Assembly (NCBI GenBank): GCA_003991915.1 | Contig: RQTK01000079.1 | Location: forward strand, 637,315 to 701,314 | Length of the DNA stretch: 64,000 nt | Reading direction: 5' to 3' | Origin: Elysia chlorotica | Taxonomy: Eukaryota > Mollusca > Gastropoda > Plakobranchidae | In this document: in pieces, positions 1-11,300 of the stretch | Numbering within the stretch: the stretch's first letter is position 1 | How the letters are laid out: each line of letters starts with the position of its first letter | Position numbers and translations under genes: made by a program | The notes under the pieces: generated by a model | Database searches by the model: none | Seen by the model: the letters and a program-made list of their open reading frames with translations, nothing else | What the model was told of the DNA's origin: nothing

Positions 1-534
1 GGAAATGAATATGCTTTCTGAAAATGGGGGCAACAATAAACAAAACATAATATAACTATGGCATGCTTACCATAACAAAGAAAAGACCATGTACCCTAAA
101 TTTATATTGGCAGATGTTAAATCTGAGACAGCTTGTACTGATCATGATTTTATTGCAACTAAGATTCCGGATCATTCCCTCAAATGCATGTAGTGAGTCC
201 TAAAGTAGGAAACAAAGAAATAAGAAACCAAATGGAAAAAGGTTGGTATTATGTATGGTAATTTATAAATTTTGTTGTTCCGTTAGACAATTATAAATTT
301 ACAAACAGGATTTGTTTTGTATATGTTTTGAAACTGACATAATCATGTACTTTTAACGACATATTTTAATTCCATTTTTAAATGGACTAAATAGATTAGC
401 GGTGAACCATAAAAATCTACTTGAAAATGATTTCAGGCTTATTTATGAATTAATGGTAGAATAAGGCAATCAAAACTCATAATTCATATTAAATGTAATA
501 TATCACAATTGAAATGAGTGCTTTTCAATCTTAG
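1..534 (+). other. Intron sequence upstream of first visible TESK exon
   Basis: AT-rich DNA ending in an acceptor (CTTTTCAATCTTAG) at 534. The exons for the TESK N-terminus and glycine-rich loop should lie upstream, outside the window. I see no coding segment here. Confidence 0.6.
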
Positions 535-656
535 GCCACCCACAAAGTCACAGGAGAAGAAATGGTGATGAAGGTGAACAAGGATTCTGCCAACCGCCCT
601 GGAGCACTAAGGGAAGTGCAGCTCATGAACAGATTGTCACATCCCAATATTCTAAG
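535..656 (+). CDS. TESK: TESK exon a: VAIK lysine and helix C
   Basis: Acceptor TTAG at 531-534, donor GTTAGT at 657. It holds 40 codons plus two bases (phase 2). The MVMKVNK lysine and the [17 protein letters not shown] helix-C region are visible. Confidence 0.9.
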
Positions 657-2246
657 GTTAGTCTTTTTTTATTAATACAAAATAATTTCTTTCCTTACTG
701 TCAGTGTCACCAACATGTTACTTTGTTAGACACATTTTGATTAACTTGAATGTGTCATATACACATTTGTGAATATATGCTCTTGAATAGGTGAAGAAAG
801 TAATTTTATTGATATAAATGTGATAAGTACCTTTATAGTCCTCAGTCAAAATTTAATCATTCTTATAGTTGATTGTAATTAAACGCAATGCATTTTCTCT
901 AACTTTTTATGAATTAAAATTGCCTAAAACTGGCAATGTTCTTTGAAGCGACAAAATTAAAAAAAAAATTTGAGATTGACACATTATAAACACATACCGT
1001 TTTGAAAAATATTTATTTGAATTAATTAAGGTGTTTTTAGATCTCAGAATCATATTCAAAAGTAACACATTGAGTTATAACAGTCTCCTGATTTTTCAAG
1101 GTAATTAAGATTATGCTGAATGTTTTTCAGATACATTTCTTTTTACAATTTTTATCAAGAGAATCTACACCTATAATTAAGTATGACAAATCATATTGGT
1201 TTTTATTCCACTATGTAGATTTCTTGGTGTCTGTGTGCACGAGGGTCAACTCCATGCTCTTACAGAGGTGAGATATGTTCAATGTATTTGATTTATCATG
1301 TCAGGCTAAGGATTGGTATTCACTATTGTAGAAAACAAGCAAATATAATGTTCTTATAGCAAGTAATTTGAAACATTCAAGCTCTTCTGTAATTTCAGTT
1401 AAAGTTGATTTCAATAGCCTGTTGCTTTTGTTGAATAATTAAATAAAGCTAGCTTTTGGAGTGATAAAGAAATGTTATTTTTTTTGGTTAACAGTATGTC
1501 AGTGGTGGGACTTTGGAAGGTATGCTGGCAAACAAAGAGGAGGAACTGCCCTGGACACTTCGCATCAAATTATCTCTTGATATTGCTCGGGGAATATACT
1601 ACCTACACAACGAAGGCGTCTTCCACAGAGATCTTACATCAAAGGTATGTCAAATTACAGAGATGCTCATGGAACATAGAAAAACATTTCCTCCTTTCCT
1701 TCAAAGTCTGCAAATCGCAGAGCGGTACCAAATTGAAAACACAATGTCATTCGATCTGCATTTTAGGAAGACAACGCAGTTGGTTTTTTTTAACGGTATC
1801 CATAATATAGTATTATCTGATAGGGCCCATATGTATCACAATGCAAATCGCAGAGTTTTACCTTTGTGTGATATCGATAATAAGTATACAGTGTCAACCT
1901 ATTCAACCTGTGTCTGTTAAGACAATGCGATAATGCGAATACATGTATCTAAAAGCTTAAGTTCCTCCTGTGTCTGTCAAAATTAGATTGCTTTCGTTTT
2001 GACTAGCTCTCCTTGGACGTATATTGCATTGTAACACACCTTCTAGTTTCAAGCTTTTCTAGTGCATCTGCGATTATAATTTTTTAAAAGAAGTCGCTAT
2101 TTGTCTTGAACCAATAGGCCATTCTTCCAGCAGGTTGGATTTGCTTGGTGATCCAACTATTGGTTGTGACAGCTGTCTCAGTTAGAGCCTTATGATGTGC
2201 TTTAATATGATGGTGGCACCAAATACTAAATTATTATTTTTGTTAC

Positions 2247-2302
<56 letters not shown>

Positions 2303-2461
2303 GTCTTGAACCAATAGGCCATTCCTCCAGCAGGTTGGGTTTGCTTGTAATTGGTGATCCAACTATTGGTTGTGACAGCTGTCTCAGTTAGAGCCTTATG
2401 ATGTGCTTTAATATGATGGTGGCACCAAATACTATTATTATTTTTGTTACTATTATTATTA

Positions 2462-2508
<47 letters not shown>

Positions 2509-5500
2509 GTTATTATTATAATGATACAAAATTATTTGAGTCGTGCTGTTTTTTCTTTTTCTTTTCTCAGAACATCCTTATTAAGAAAAAAGAAAATAAA
2601 AATTACACTGCTATTGTTGCTGATTTTGGACTAGCCACAAAGATCCCTGATCCGAGGTGAGTAATTGCTGCATTTTTGTTTGTGATATAATAAGTCTCCT
2701 TTTGAATCCTGCATGTTAATAAAGTGTCTTTTAAATTTTTGAAAAAATGAGCAAAATTGGTCTACTCTAAATGAATGTTGTAAATTATAAATATTTCTTC
2801 CAATATTTTTGAATGAAATAAATGAGCTCATTGTCAAGGTTTTAGATCTGTTATAGAAAAAAAATATTCTGTATCCTATAATAATTGACATCTAATATGT
2901 ACAAAATGTTTTATAGTTTACGTTGTAATATAGATGTTAACCAAAAGTAACAATTAAGAATGAAATTTGTTTTTGTGTTCAGGGATATTAAATTTTCTGA
3001 GTTTTGTGTATGAATAAATATTTATTTATTATTCTTTCTTAACTCAATAAGTAGTTACATGGTGTGCTTTGAATACACACATTTCTAAGACTCTCTATGC
3101 AGAATAAAGCCATACACTGAAACTTTTCATGTTTTCATGTATCACTCATATATGTGAAACATAAATGATATAATTGATAAATTGATGTAATGAGTACAAG
3201 CTCACCTGATTTGAACTTTCTCATCTTAGTGCAAGAGATCCTCTTCCCCCTGTTGGATGTCCCTGGTGGATGGCACCAGAGGTTATTCATGCAAAGTTTT
3301 ACGACCAGAGAGTAAGTTTTTTGTTTAAGATACATTGATAAACATTAGTTTTTTTCTGTATCTATCATTTTTGTATAAAAATAATCATGTTTTTGTGGGT
3401 TTTTTTTGTTGTTGTTGCAAAGATTAACATTGTAATTTTGTTCCAACCAAAGCAACATGGGCACTTAAAACATTTAATTTGAAAACCTTGAACCCATGTT
3501 GGTGTGAAATAATTATTTATTCTTATTCTTTTTCTAGGCAGACATTTTCTCCTTCGGAATTATTCTTCTAGAAATCACAACCCGCATTGATGCTGACCCT
3601 GATTACATGCCTCGGACTCAGGTATGTATAGTGGGGGTGGGAACCTCTGAAGTTGTTAGAATATTTGGCTGAAATTGAACTTCTAATCATTCACCATAAG
3701 AATGTTAAAAAAAAAAAATCTGTCTCATCCATCTAGCCAAACATTTGTATTTAGATAGTTTTGGTTAAAGATATTTCCCATTAAGTTTTTTAAAACTCTA
3801 CAAAGCTGCTTCTGAAAGCCATAACCAACCAAAAAATCTCTCTGAATTCAAAGAGAATCAGTGACTGTTAATTCTCTTGTATTATACTAGCTGGACATTT
3901 CAATGCTTTCAGCCAAATTCTCATGTAATATTGGGGTGAGAAGATATGTGTAAGGAATCTTTCCAAAGGATTCAATATACACCTTGCAAAGGCAAAGATC
4001 AGAATCTTAGACCTTCTGTTTGGAGAGCGTAATTCCTACACATATCTTATAAATATGAATACGAGATCTATAGATCAGTATTCAAACGGAGTGCCTTTTA
4101 ATGAAGACATTTATACTGATCAAGATTTATTAAGTTTACTTTTTTACTGCTTGAAATGGGCAAGAGAAATTTACTCTTCGTCATGTACTGGTATATTATC
4201 TTGTATATAAAGAAATATGTCACTAGTTAGGTTATATTTATTGAAGAAATGAGGAGGGCTTTAAAAAGTATGCTACATTTACAGAAAATTAACGTGGAGT
4301 TATTTGGAAGAAAGGGTATTCTGTTTCAAATGCCTTATCACCATAACGTTGATATGTTAATTCTTTTGAACATGTTTTTGCAACTTTATCAGAGAATGTG
4401 ATACAAATGTTTTAATGATTTCAGAAATTTGGAGTGGACTATGTGAAAGTTTGTGAAATGGTAGACTATTGCCCTTTAGACTTTCTGCAGTTTGCATTCA
4501 AATGTTGTCAGGTATGCTGCTAGAAATTGTACGCCATGTCCACCGTAACAAATTACAATAGATCTAAATGTACATGCCACCATGTTAACTTTTGCAATCT
4601 ACAGTTATGATCTTCAGAAATGGTGAAAACAATTTTTTATAGGTCTTAGGTTGACCAACTGCATGGAACACGCAAATACACAGCAATATAAGACAAGCAC
4701 ATGTTTTCATGTGACTATTATTTTAAAAAGTGTATTGGCCCTTGTTGGCTATCAATTTGGAAGTAATTCGTGAATACAGGTCAATGCGAGTTTACCTTTC
4801 ATCGATGGGAATGATTGGAAAAGAAAAAAATAAGAATTGTTTAAGATGGAAAAATCGTCAGCCCATAAAAAAGAGAAATCGGAATTCCTTTGTTATATAT
4901 AATTATTGGTGATGTAAATACATTGCAGCTTGTTGGATTATATGCAATATGTTCATTCTAGTTCTATACTGCAGCATGACACAAATACAATTGTAAGTGA
5001 AAATCTTAGATTTTGCACCCAAGACTATTATGTCAGGACAGGCATGAAGACAAATTTTTGTTGTAGAAATTGTAGGAAAACAAAAAATTGAATACTCGAG
5101 TTTAAAATCTTGAATGTCTTTTTTTAAAATGGGTCATAAATGTCTGAGATTTAAAGTATTGATAATTTGAAATATAAAGTTGTAAATAAATACATTTGCA
5201 CTATATTTGAAAGATCATAGGATTGTTGGGAGTTCTTATAAGAAAATGTAAAGAAAGGTTATGTTAGATAACATCTGATCACAGCTGATTGTTCCAAATG
5301 CAGATTTTGCCAGAGAATCGACCTTCAACAGGTGATGTCATGGAGACACTGGAAAAGATCTACTCTAACCTTAGAAATGATTCTCAAACGCTGCAAGGTC
5401 AGTGTGGGTTTTCTTTTTCATTTTCACAGGTCAATATTATTTTTAGTTGAAGCTTACTTGTTATCTGCACCACCTGTTCATTTTTTTTTTTTTATTTTTG

Positions 5501-7950
5501 CCCCCTACTTGTAGGGTCGGTGTCAGTTTAATGTGAACTGCTGAGGAAGAAGAAGGAGGGGGAGAAGGACAAGAACAAGAAATTGCAGAAACGAAAGAAG
5601 ACTAAAAACAAAAATATAAGAGATGAAAGAAGAAGAACAACAACAGCAAGACCAGCAATAATAACAACAATAGAAAAGAGATTAAGAGCAAGATGAAGAA
5701 ATAAAGGAAGTGATTAAAAAAAAAAAAGAATTAGTAGGAGAGTAATAATTAATACATAAGAAGGAAGAGAAGCAAGTGCTACTTTTCTTTAACATAAATA
5801 TATCATTGATTTCCATGGGTAACCCTCTGATGAATAAAATCCTCTATGCAGACGAGTTATATTAGGTCCATAAGGAGAAATACTGAGAGTGCTAGTGACT
5901 TGTCATGGTTATGACCCCTCAATCCAATGGACCCCAAAGTTGTAACGCAATCTGAAAACAGAGACTTTTTAATTTAATTTTTTTTTACGAACCCATGTCT
6001 TTTACTATGCAGAATTTCTTGTGTTTTAACGGTTACCTTTTAATGCTATAAAAGATTGAATCAACTGCCTTGAAATTAAATTTTGTCACGAACTGATTCA
6101 TTTTAAACTTTAATTTTTAGGTCATGTTGCATGTATTTTTTCACTTTCTTGGAAGAGAATGATGCACATTTGTTCGACTTTTTAAATATATCCTTAAAAA
6201 TAAGATTAACTATTGCATGTAGTTTAATTTTCTGTTTAAGAAAGGGTATAAATCGCATTTCAGGCATTCCACCAGCGTGCCTTTATTTGCCGAGCAGGTA
6301 CAATTTCTGACCAGAGACGTTGCCTGTCAGATAAGGGTGCAAAATTTACGGGCTTAGAACTCGCTGCTCACAGACTAAAGTGAACATGATTTGTCGCCGT
6401 GTTACCTCTTATGATGTTTGAGAGACAAAATTTTTATTTTTAACTTTTTTTGTTAGTGATAACTACTCTCGTCAAGTTTTTACTCATTTTGTATTGAAGT
6501 GTTCCAACTTTCAATTTTTTAAACTCAATTTCAGGGCTCCTTTATAAAAGGTCAAGATCAGAGGACAACATAGTACTGAATTGTGAAAACAGTGATGAAG
6601 TGTTTATCACAGCTCAAATTGTTGCTCAGGTGATGAGGAAAGATGATCCATTATACTGCCCTGCCAATGCCAATCCTTTTGCAAGCATAGTAACTCTCAA
6701 GGATGGTCGCAAACTGTTTGAGATGCCACGCCAGAGAAAGTTTAGTAGTTCCAGCAGTTTTGGCAGTGAAGCTGGCCTTGACTTTTGCAGGTGGGAAAGC
6801 GTGGGAAGCTGTGACATCTCTCATTGCCAGGAAAGTCAGTCACTTCCCTCGTCTCCAATCATGCTGCGCAAGGCTGCAGAGAAACTGCATCAAACTTCAC
6901 TTCACGGCAAGGATACTGTCCATGCGACCAACTCGCCTCATGACATCAACCTCAGTCTGAGCAGCGAAGGCTATGAGAGTGGGGGACCCACCAGCTGGGA
7001 TGGAGATGCTCCAGTAGAATCTGAAGATGTCATTGACTATGAAAATGATGCTGTGACAAAGCGAGCAAAGTTTAACTGCAATAGAACTCGCAGTCTCGGC
7101 AGCCTTGATTTCTGGATCCCTCCCAGAAAGCCCAAGAGTCCAGGTGGGCCAAAGCTTTTGAAAACACCAGGGGGAGACGCCCAAATGACCCTTGAAACCA
7201 ACAGACCAGGATTTTGTAACAGGGTCACCTCTGAGATTTGGGAGTCAAGTTTGGAAAACATTATTGAACCACCATCAGTTGCTTTGTCCTCAACAACCGT
7301 GTGTGGAGATGGAGATGTCTCTTACACGGAAAATGTAACTGAGTACATTTCTTTGGCAGAGGAGGAGGAAAGCATGTTTGATGCCAGTGATGCAGAGGAT
7401 AACCTAAATGGCTCACATGGTTATTATAGTGGCACAGAAAAACTTCAATATGCACAACCAGAAAAGCACAAGTGAATGTGTGTTACCTGCAGAAAAGGAT
7501 AGGAACAAAAGCAACTTTTCTGGTGCTTGCACAAGACCTTCAACGGATACAGAGGATGCAATGCTTATGATTCATTGTGAGCCAAGTATCAAAGACAGCG
7601 ACAGGCAGAGCATGAGCAGCTCAAGTCTATCCAGCTACCTCAGCTGCAGTGAGCTGGGTGAGGATGCTGAAGCAGAACCAGACACTTCGCCGTTACCACG
7701 GTTCTCATATCCCCAGCATCTCTCTCTTCCGTCAGTAAAGCCCCACCCTCCCAACTCAAGGCAGCCGCTGATAGAGCGCTTGCTATTGGTGAACAGTGAT
7801 GCCTCTGTGAAGCTCATTGAAAGCAACTCCTCCACCAATGATAATGCTGACACAGCCTCACTGACTCCCCTCATTGCAGCAGAGAGTGGTAGCTATGATC
7901 AGAACCATTTTGGGCAAGTAGCCCAAACAGATCTGGCCATGAAAAGATAA
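535..7950 (+). CDS. TESK: TESK-family dual-specificity protein kinase (partial, 9 exons)
   Basis: Nine exons with GT-AG borders join in phase: 535-656, 1219-1267, 1495-1644, 2571-2656, 3230-3311, 3538-3621, 4425-4511, 5304-5397 and 6535 onward. The joined frame gives 564 residues to a stop at 7475. Counting from the first visible residue, K13 (MVMKVNK) is the ATP-anchoring lysine, E27 the likely helix-C glutamate, HRDLTSKN (101-108) the catalytic loop, DFGLA (125-129) the metal site and APE (151-153) the end of the activation segment. The HRDLTSKN wording and the SLPSSP motif in the tail are TESK features that separate it from LIM kinases. TESK kinases are known to phosphorylate cofilin and stabilise actin filaments; that role here is inferred from family. 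The glycine loop is missing because its exon is off the window. The last exon has a frame break, described separately. TESK1 versus TESK2 cannot be decided. Confidence 0.93.
1219..1267 (+). CDS. TESK: TESK exon b: beta4-beta5 strands
   Basis: A 49-base exon between TAG and GTGAGA. It completes the split Arg codon and reads [16 protein letters not shown], typical of TESK. Confidence 0.9.
1495..1644 (+). CDS. TESK: TESK exon c: hinge to catalytic loop
   Basis: 150 bases in phase 0 between AACAG and GTATGT. It starts YVSGGTLE and ends [10 protein letters not shown], so the catalytic HRD is in this exon and the following Asn is in the next. Confidence 0.95.
2102..2519. repeat. Tandem 200-bp duplication with (ATT)n in TESK intron
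   Basis: A segment beginning TGTCTTGAACCAATAGG occurs at about 2103 and again at about 2303, each about 130 bp and near-identical. Each copy is followed by an (ATT)n microsatellite (2229-2300 and 2446-2519). The second copy carries a small extra TAATT. The unit plus microsatellite was duplicated. Confidence 0.9.
2571..2656 (+). CDS. TESK: TESK exon d: catalytic Asn and DFG
   Basis: 86 bases between CTTTTCTCAG and GTGAGT. It begins NILIKKKE and contains [13 protein letters not shown], the metal-binding DFG. Confidence 0.95.
3230..3311 (+). CDS. TESK: TESK exon e: activation segment and APE
   Basis: 82 bases between CATCTTAG and GTAAGT. It contains [15 protein letters not shown], with the WMAPE motif ending the activation segment. 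Confidence 0.95.
3538..3621 (+). CDS. TESK: TESK exon f: helix F
   Basis: 84 bases in phase 0 between TTTCTAG and GTATGT. It reads [13 protein letters not shown] then [11 protein letters not shown], matching the TESK helix-F aspartate and the following ADPDYLPRT region. Confidence 0.95.
4425..4511 (+). CDS. TESK: TESK exon g: kinase C-lobe
   Basis: 87 bases in phase 0 between ATTTCAG and GTATGC. It reads [12 protein letters not shown] then [14 protein letters not shown], a C-lobe helical region. Confidence 0.93.
5304..5397 (+). CDS. TESK: TESK exon h: end of kinase domain
   Basis: 94 bases between AATGCAG and GTCAGT, phase 1 at the end. It carries the conserved C-lobe arginine in [18 protein letters not shown]. 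Confidence 0.92.
5503..5546 (+). mobile_element. SINE body fragment in TESK intron
   Basis: CTTGTAGGGTCGGTGTCAGT and the following TTAATGTGAACTGCTGAG match the conserved middle of the SINE family seen elsewhere in the window (for example at 28120-28160). It is only a short relic, followed by a purine-rich tract to about 5760. Confidence 0.6.
5547..6530. other. Purine-rich then AT-rich intron DNA
   Basis: From 5547 to 5770 the + strand is almost all A and G with scattered C (GAAGAAG-type low complexity). The remainder up to the acceptor at 6534 is unique AT-rich intron with no coding signal that I can support. Confidence 0.5.
6535..7475 (+). CDS. TESK: TESK exon i: C-terminal tail up to the in-frame stop
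   Basis: This exon follows AATTTCAG and completes the Gly codon left by exon h, adding 312 residues before TGA at 7473-7475. The tail is Ser- and acid-rich and disordered-looking. It has an NPF segment near 6670, LFEMP near 6717 and SLPSSP near 6840, which echo motifs in vertebrate TESK tails. The stop follows a change of likely coding frame, so the true tail probably continues in the +1 frame. Confidence 0.85.
7443..7950 (+). CDS. TESK: Probable continuation of TESK tail in shifted frame
   Basis: From about 7438 the frame one base downstream is open to TAA at 7948-7950. It gives some 169 residues of the same style: Ser clusters ([18 protein letters not shown]), acidic patches and proline-rich runs. 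The run of five A at 7438-7442 is the simplest place for a one-base assembly or sequencing error joining the two frames. A genuine frameshift mutation or an unrecognised splice is possible. An isolated ORF of this length by chance is less likely, given its composition and position. Confidence 0.6.
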
Positions 7951-8330
7951 ATTCAAAAGGTTTTATAAACTTGTTTGGCAAGATTGTATCTTGAAAAAGT
8001 TGTTGTGTGTACAGATGAGTTTTGTATTTTAAGTGACCTTTTTACAGCACCAGAAAAAGTGACTGTGTTAAATATATAGTCTTTATAAATTAAATGACCA
8101 GCAAAAGCAGACAATTAAGTACCATTAAACCAGCATTTCAGTTGCTTTTCTTTTTGTATTTCTATCTATGGTACGATACTGTTATTAACGAAATTGAATT
8201 CTATGTATTTATAAATCCTAGGTTACAGTTTTCTTTTTTTATAAACACTGGAAGGATGTAACATATGACATTCAACTCTTACTTATTGTTTTGGTTTTTG
8301 TTTCCTAAATAAATAAAAAAATATCTCTGC
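7951..8330 (+). terminator. TESK 3' UTR with polyadenylation signals
   Basis: AT-rich DNA after the stop holds overlapping AATAAA hexamers at 8308-8317. Another AATAAA lies at 8702-8707. The cleavage site cannot be fixed from sequence alone. Confidence 0.5.
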
Positions 8331-11300
8331 ATTTAGTGGAAAGAAAGAAAACTTTTCACATCTCTACTATTCAAAAAGGGAAAAATTATTTTCTCCCTCT
8401 GAATAATAACCGTTGCTATCATCAAAAGGACAATTATATAAAAACTGAAGCATAATGATTTTTTTTTTTTACATATATTTACATAAAACAAAACTTTTGT
8501 AAGACACATTTTTTTTTGGTGGCAGATTGCCATAATGATTCTGCTAAAGCACTACACTTCTAAAGACTAGTATGTTATGTAGTGGCCTCTATTTTAAGCT
8601 AGTCAAAAGTATCATAGCAAGGGCCAGATTATTTTGATTTACTTGCAGTTCCCATTTCATTAAATTTGTGTTTTACAATTCAATACTGTCATGAAAGAGA
8701 CAATAAAAACAACAAAAAACATATGTAAAATTTGGAAGTGCCACCAAGGAACTAAGGGTTTCATTGGAACACATAAATGAGATAATCAAAACATAATCCT
8801 CCTCAAGTGATGTGCATGTATTGTTATCATATTTGACTGCTTAACCATAACCCAATCTGTAAATCTATGGTTGCAGTTTATTGACCCTATTGTGATATTT
8901 ATAAAAGCTTTAACAATTTTCCACTTTTGATCCCAATGAATTAAAGTAGTAATTTACTACTTTGAGAATATGACAGCAATTATAATTTGACACTTACATT
9001 TTGTTCTTATTTTGTTTTTTCTCCTAATCCTGCCTTTTCCATCACTACTTCTGCATATATTTTGTTTAAAGATGCCTTTAATATATCTCCTCCCCACCCA
9101 GAACACACATCTTTTTATTAATCACTGAAAAACATAAGACATAAGCTCAATTGCTGATAGATAGCTTGAGAATGTTACCAGAGTAACATATTTAGTCATG
9201 TTACTGCCCATAAGATAACATTCGCTGGTCATGTGTTATTATTGTTTATTTGTTATCTTTAAAATCTACTTCACTTTTTTTGTGTGTAGAGAATTTTTCT
9301 TCTGATAGGTTTAGCATTTTGTTCACCCTCATCAAAGTCTGGCTACAGGATGTATGCCATTGTGAACCATCCAAACATTTTTAATAGTAATTATCACAGA
9401 AAGGATTGTCGATATTTGTTTTGAAAATGTCTCAACTTTTTTTTTCCAATGGTGATGATGACTATTCATTTACTCTTTTTGCATTTGGAACTGTGCTTGG
9501 AAAGTTTTCCCACAGGGTGCAAAGTTTAGTCATTTGAATGAGTGTCAAAGTTAGTGCCAAAGTCAAATTTATATAACGAAATTTGAAGATTCAGGTTAAG
9601 GAAAACTATATTGTTCCAGGAAAAATTCCAACAAAAAGGTCAGCGTTTTATCGATTATCTAATACCACATCTAGGAATATACTGGATGACTGACTTACAT
9701 GCAAAATATAAGTTATGTCCCGTTTATTAGACTCCTATAAAATGTATGAAAGTAGGTCCAGAAAAAATATAAGCCAAATTACCATCAACTGTAGCAACAT
9801 TGCATTATGATAAATATGCAGTGTACAGTCATATGTGGCTATGCTGGAGGATATGATATTTCCCTTAGACAGGCTTCATTTGAGGAATTGAACTCACCAA
9901 TAAATTGCTAGATATATCTTATGAGTTTCTATATTGACAATAGATTGTTAATTTGAGATTTGCTATAACACAGTAACTATTATTATGGACGTTTTTATTA
10001 TTTTTAATCACTCATTTCATGAAGAGTGCTAGTCCAAAGATGCAGCAGGTTTCTGAGGGAAAAGTTAAAATCAAAATTAGATGTATTGATTTTGATGACT
10101 AAGAAATATGTTGCTAGATCTACTACCACTATCATCATCACTCTCAACATCTAAGACATCTAAAACTTGCTCTCTAGTAATCCTTCCTGAGGGACCTGCT
10201 CCTTGCTCAGATATTGCTAGAGATTGTGGCTTTCAAGAGAAAATTGAGTGTCAAAAGGTAAACAAAGTATGTGCTGAAAACAGCTATTATCCTTTAATCT
10301 GCATTCAAAACAACACTGGAAGTAAGTGGAACTCTTCTTGATTCGTATAGAAATAGTTTTGATACATTAGACGATGTACAGAAGCTTTAGTTAGCCATAT
10401 AATAAACCTTTTACGGCCAATCATATTGGCAGTAACACTAGACAAGCGATCGAACGTCCAACTTAATTGGCAGTTAACACGTCTAGGGTTAAGGATATAA
10501 TTAAACAATTTTTACTTTCAATGGCTCAATCTTAGGAGTGATGATATTGCTGGTTACGAAAGTGCCATTAACTGTGAAGTATCTTTTTATGTTGTTTTTT
10601 TTATTTAAAGAAAAAGATACTAGAGTTGGATGGGGCATGGCAGATATTTTTTTTTTTTACTTGCTCACAATTTGACTTGGCAAAATCACAGATTGTATTG
10701 GGTTCTCTATCAAGTTTGCAGAGAGAGTAAGAAAGAGCTATGGACAAAGAGTGATGCGCGATAACCTCAAAGATTGCAAAAGACAAAAAACAAAATGGAA
10801 TAAAAAGTTTGCAAACCTCTAAGATGATATCAGTTAGTATTTTTATGTTGATTGTTTTAATGATTCTTCTGTGTAAGATTTAGAAAAATTCATTCAATGA
10901 CAATTGATATTATTACATATATATTTTTCAAATGTTTGTTGATTTGATATTCAATGCCCTACCATATCCTCGAAACACACTGTATGCCTTCACAATTTTT
11001 AGCAGATGTTGTTGATAATCAAAGGTTCTAAGACCCATCGGTACTAAAGCATTGGTGCACATTAAGTAGGCCTACAGTATAAAATATGATGGAATTGTAC
11101 ATCTTGTTTACTTCAAACACGTGCCCCCCTCTACCACATTTTGCCCTAGATATGATTGCAGTGTCTGGAATGATACAGACTCCCTCCCCCATCACACGTT
11201 TGTCGGAAGTGTTAAAGTAAATCTTTTTTCCTCAGTCTTTATAGCTGTTTTTTTCCTCCCCGAATGTTTAAAATTTGCTCATTAATTCTACATCACTTTT

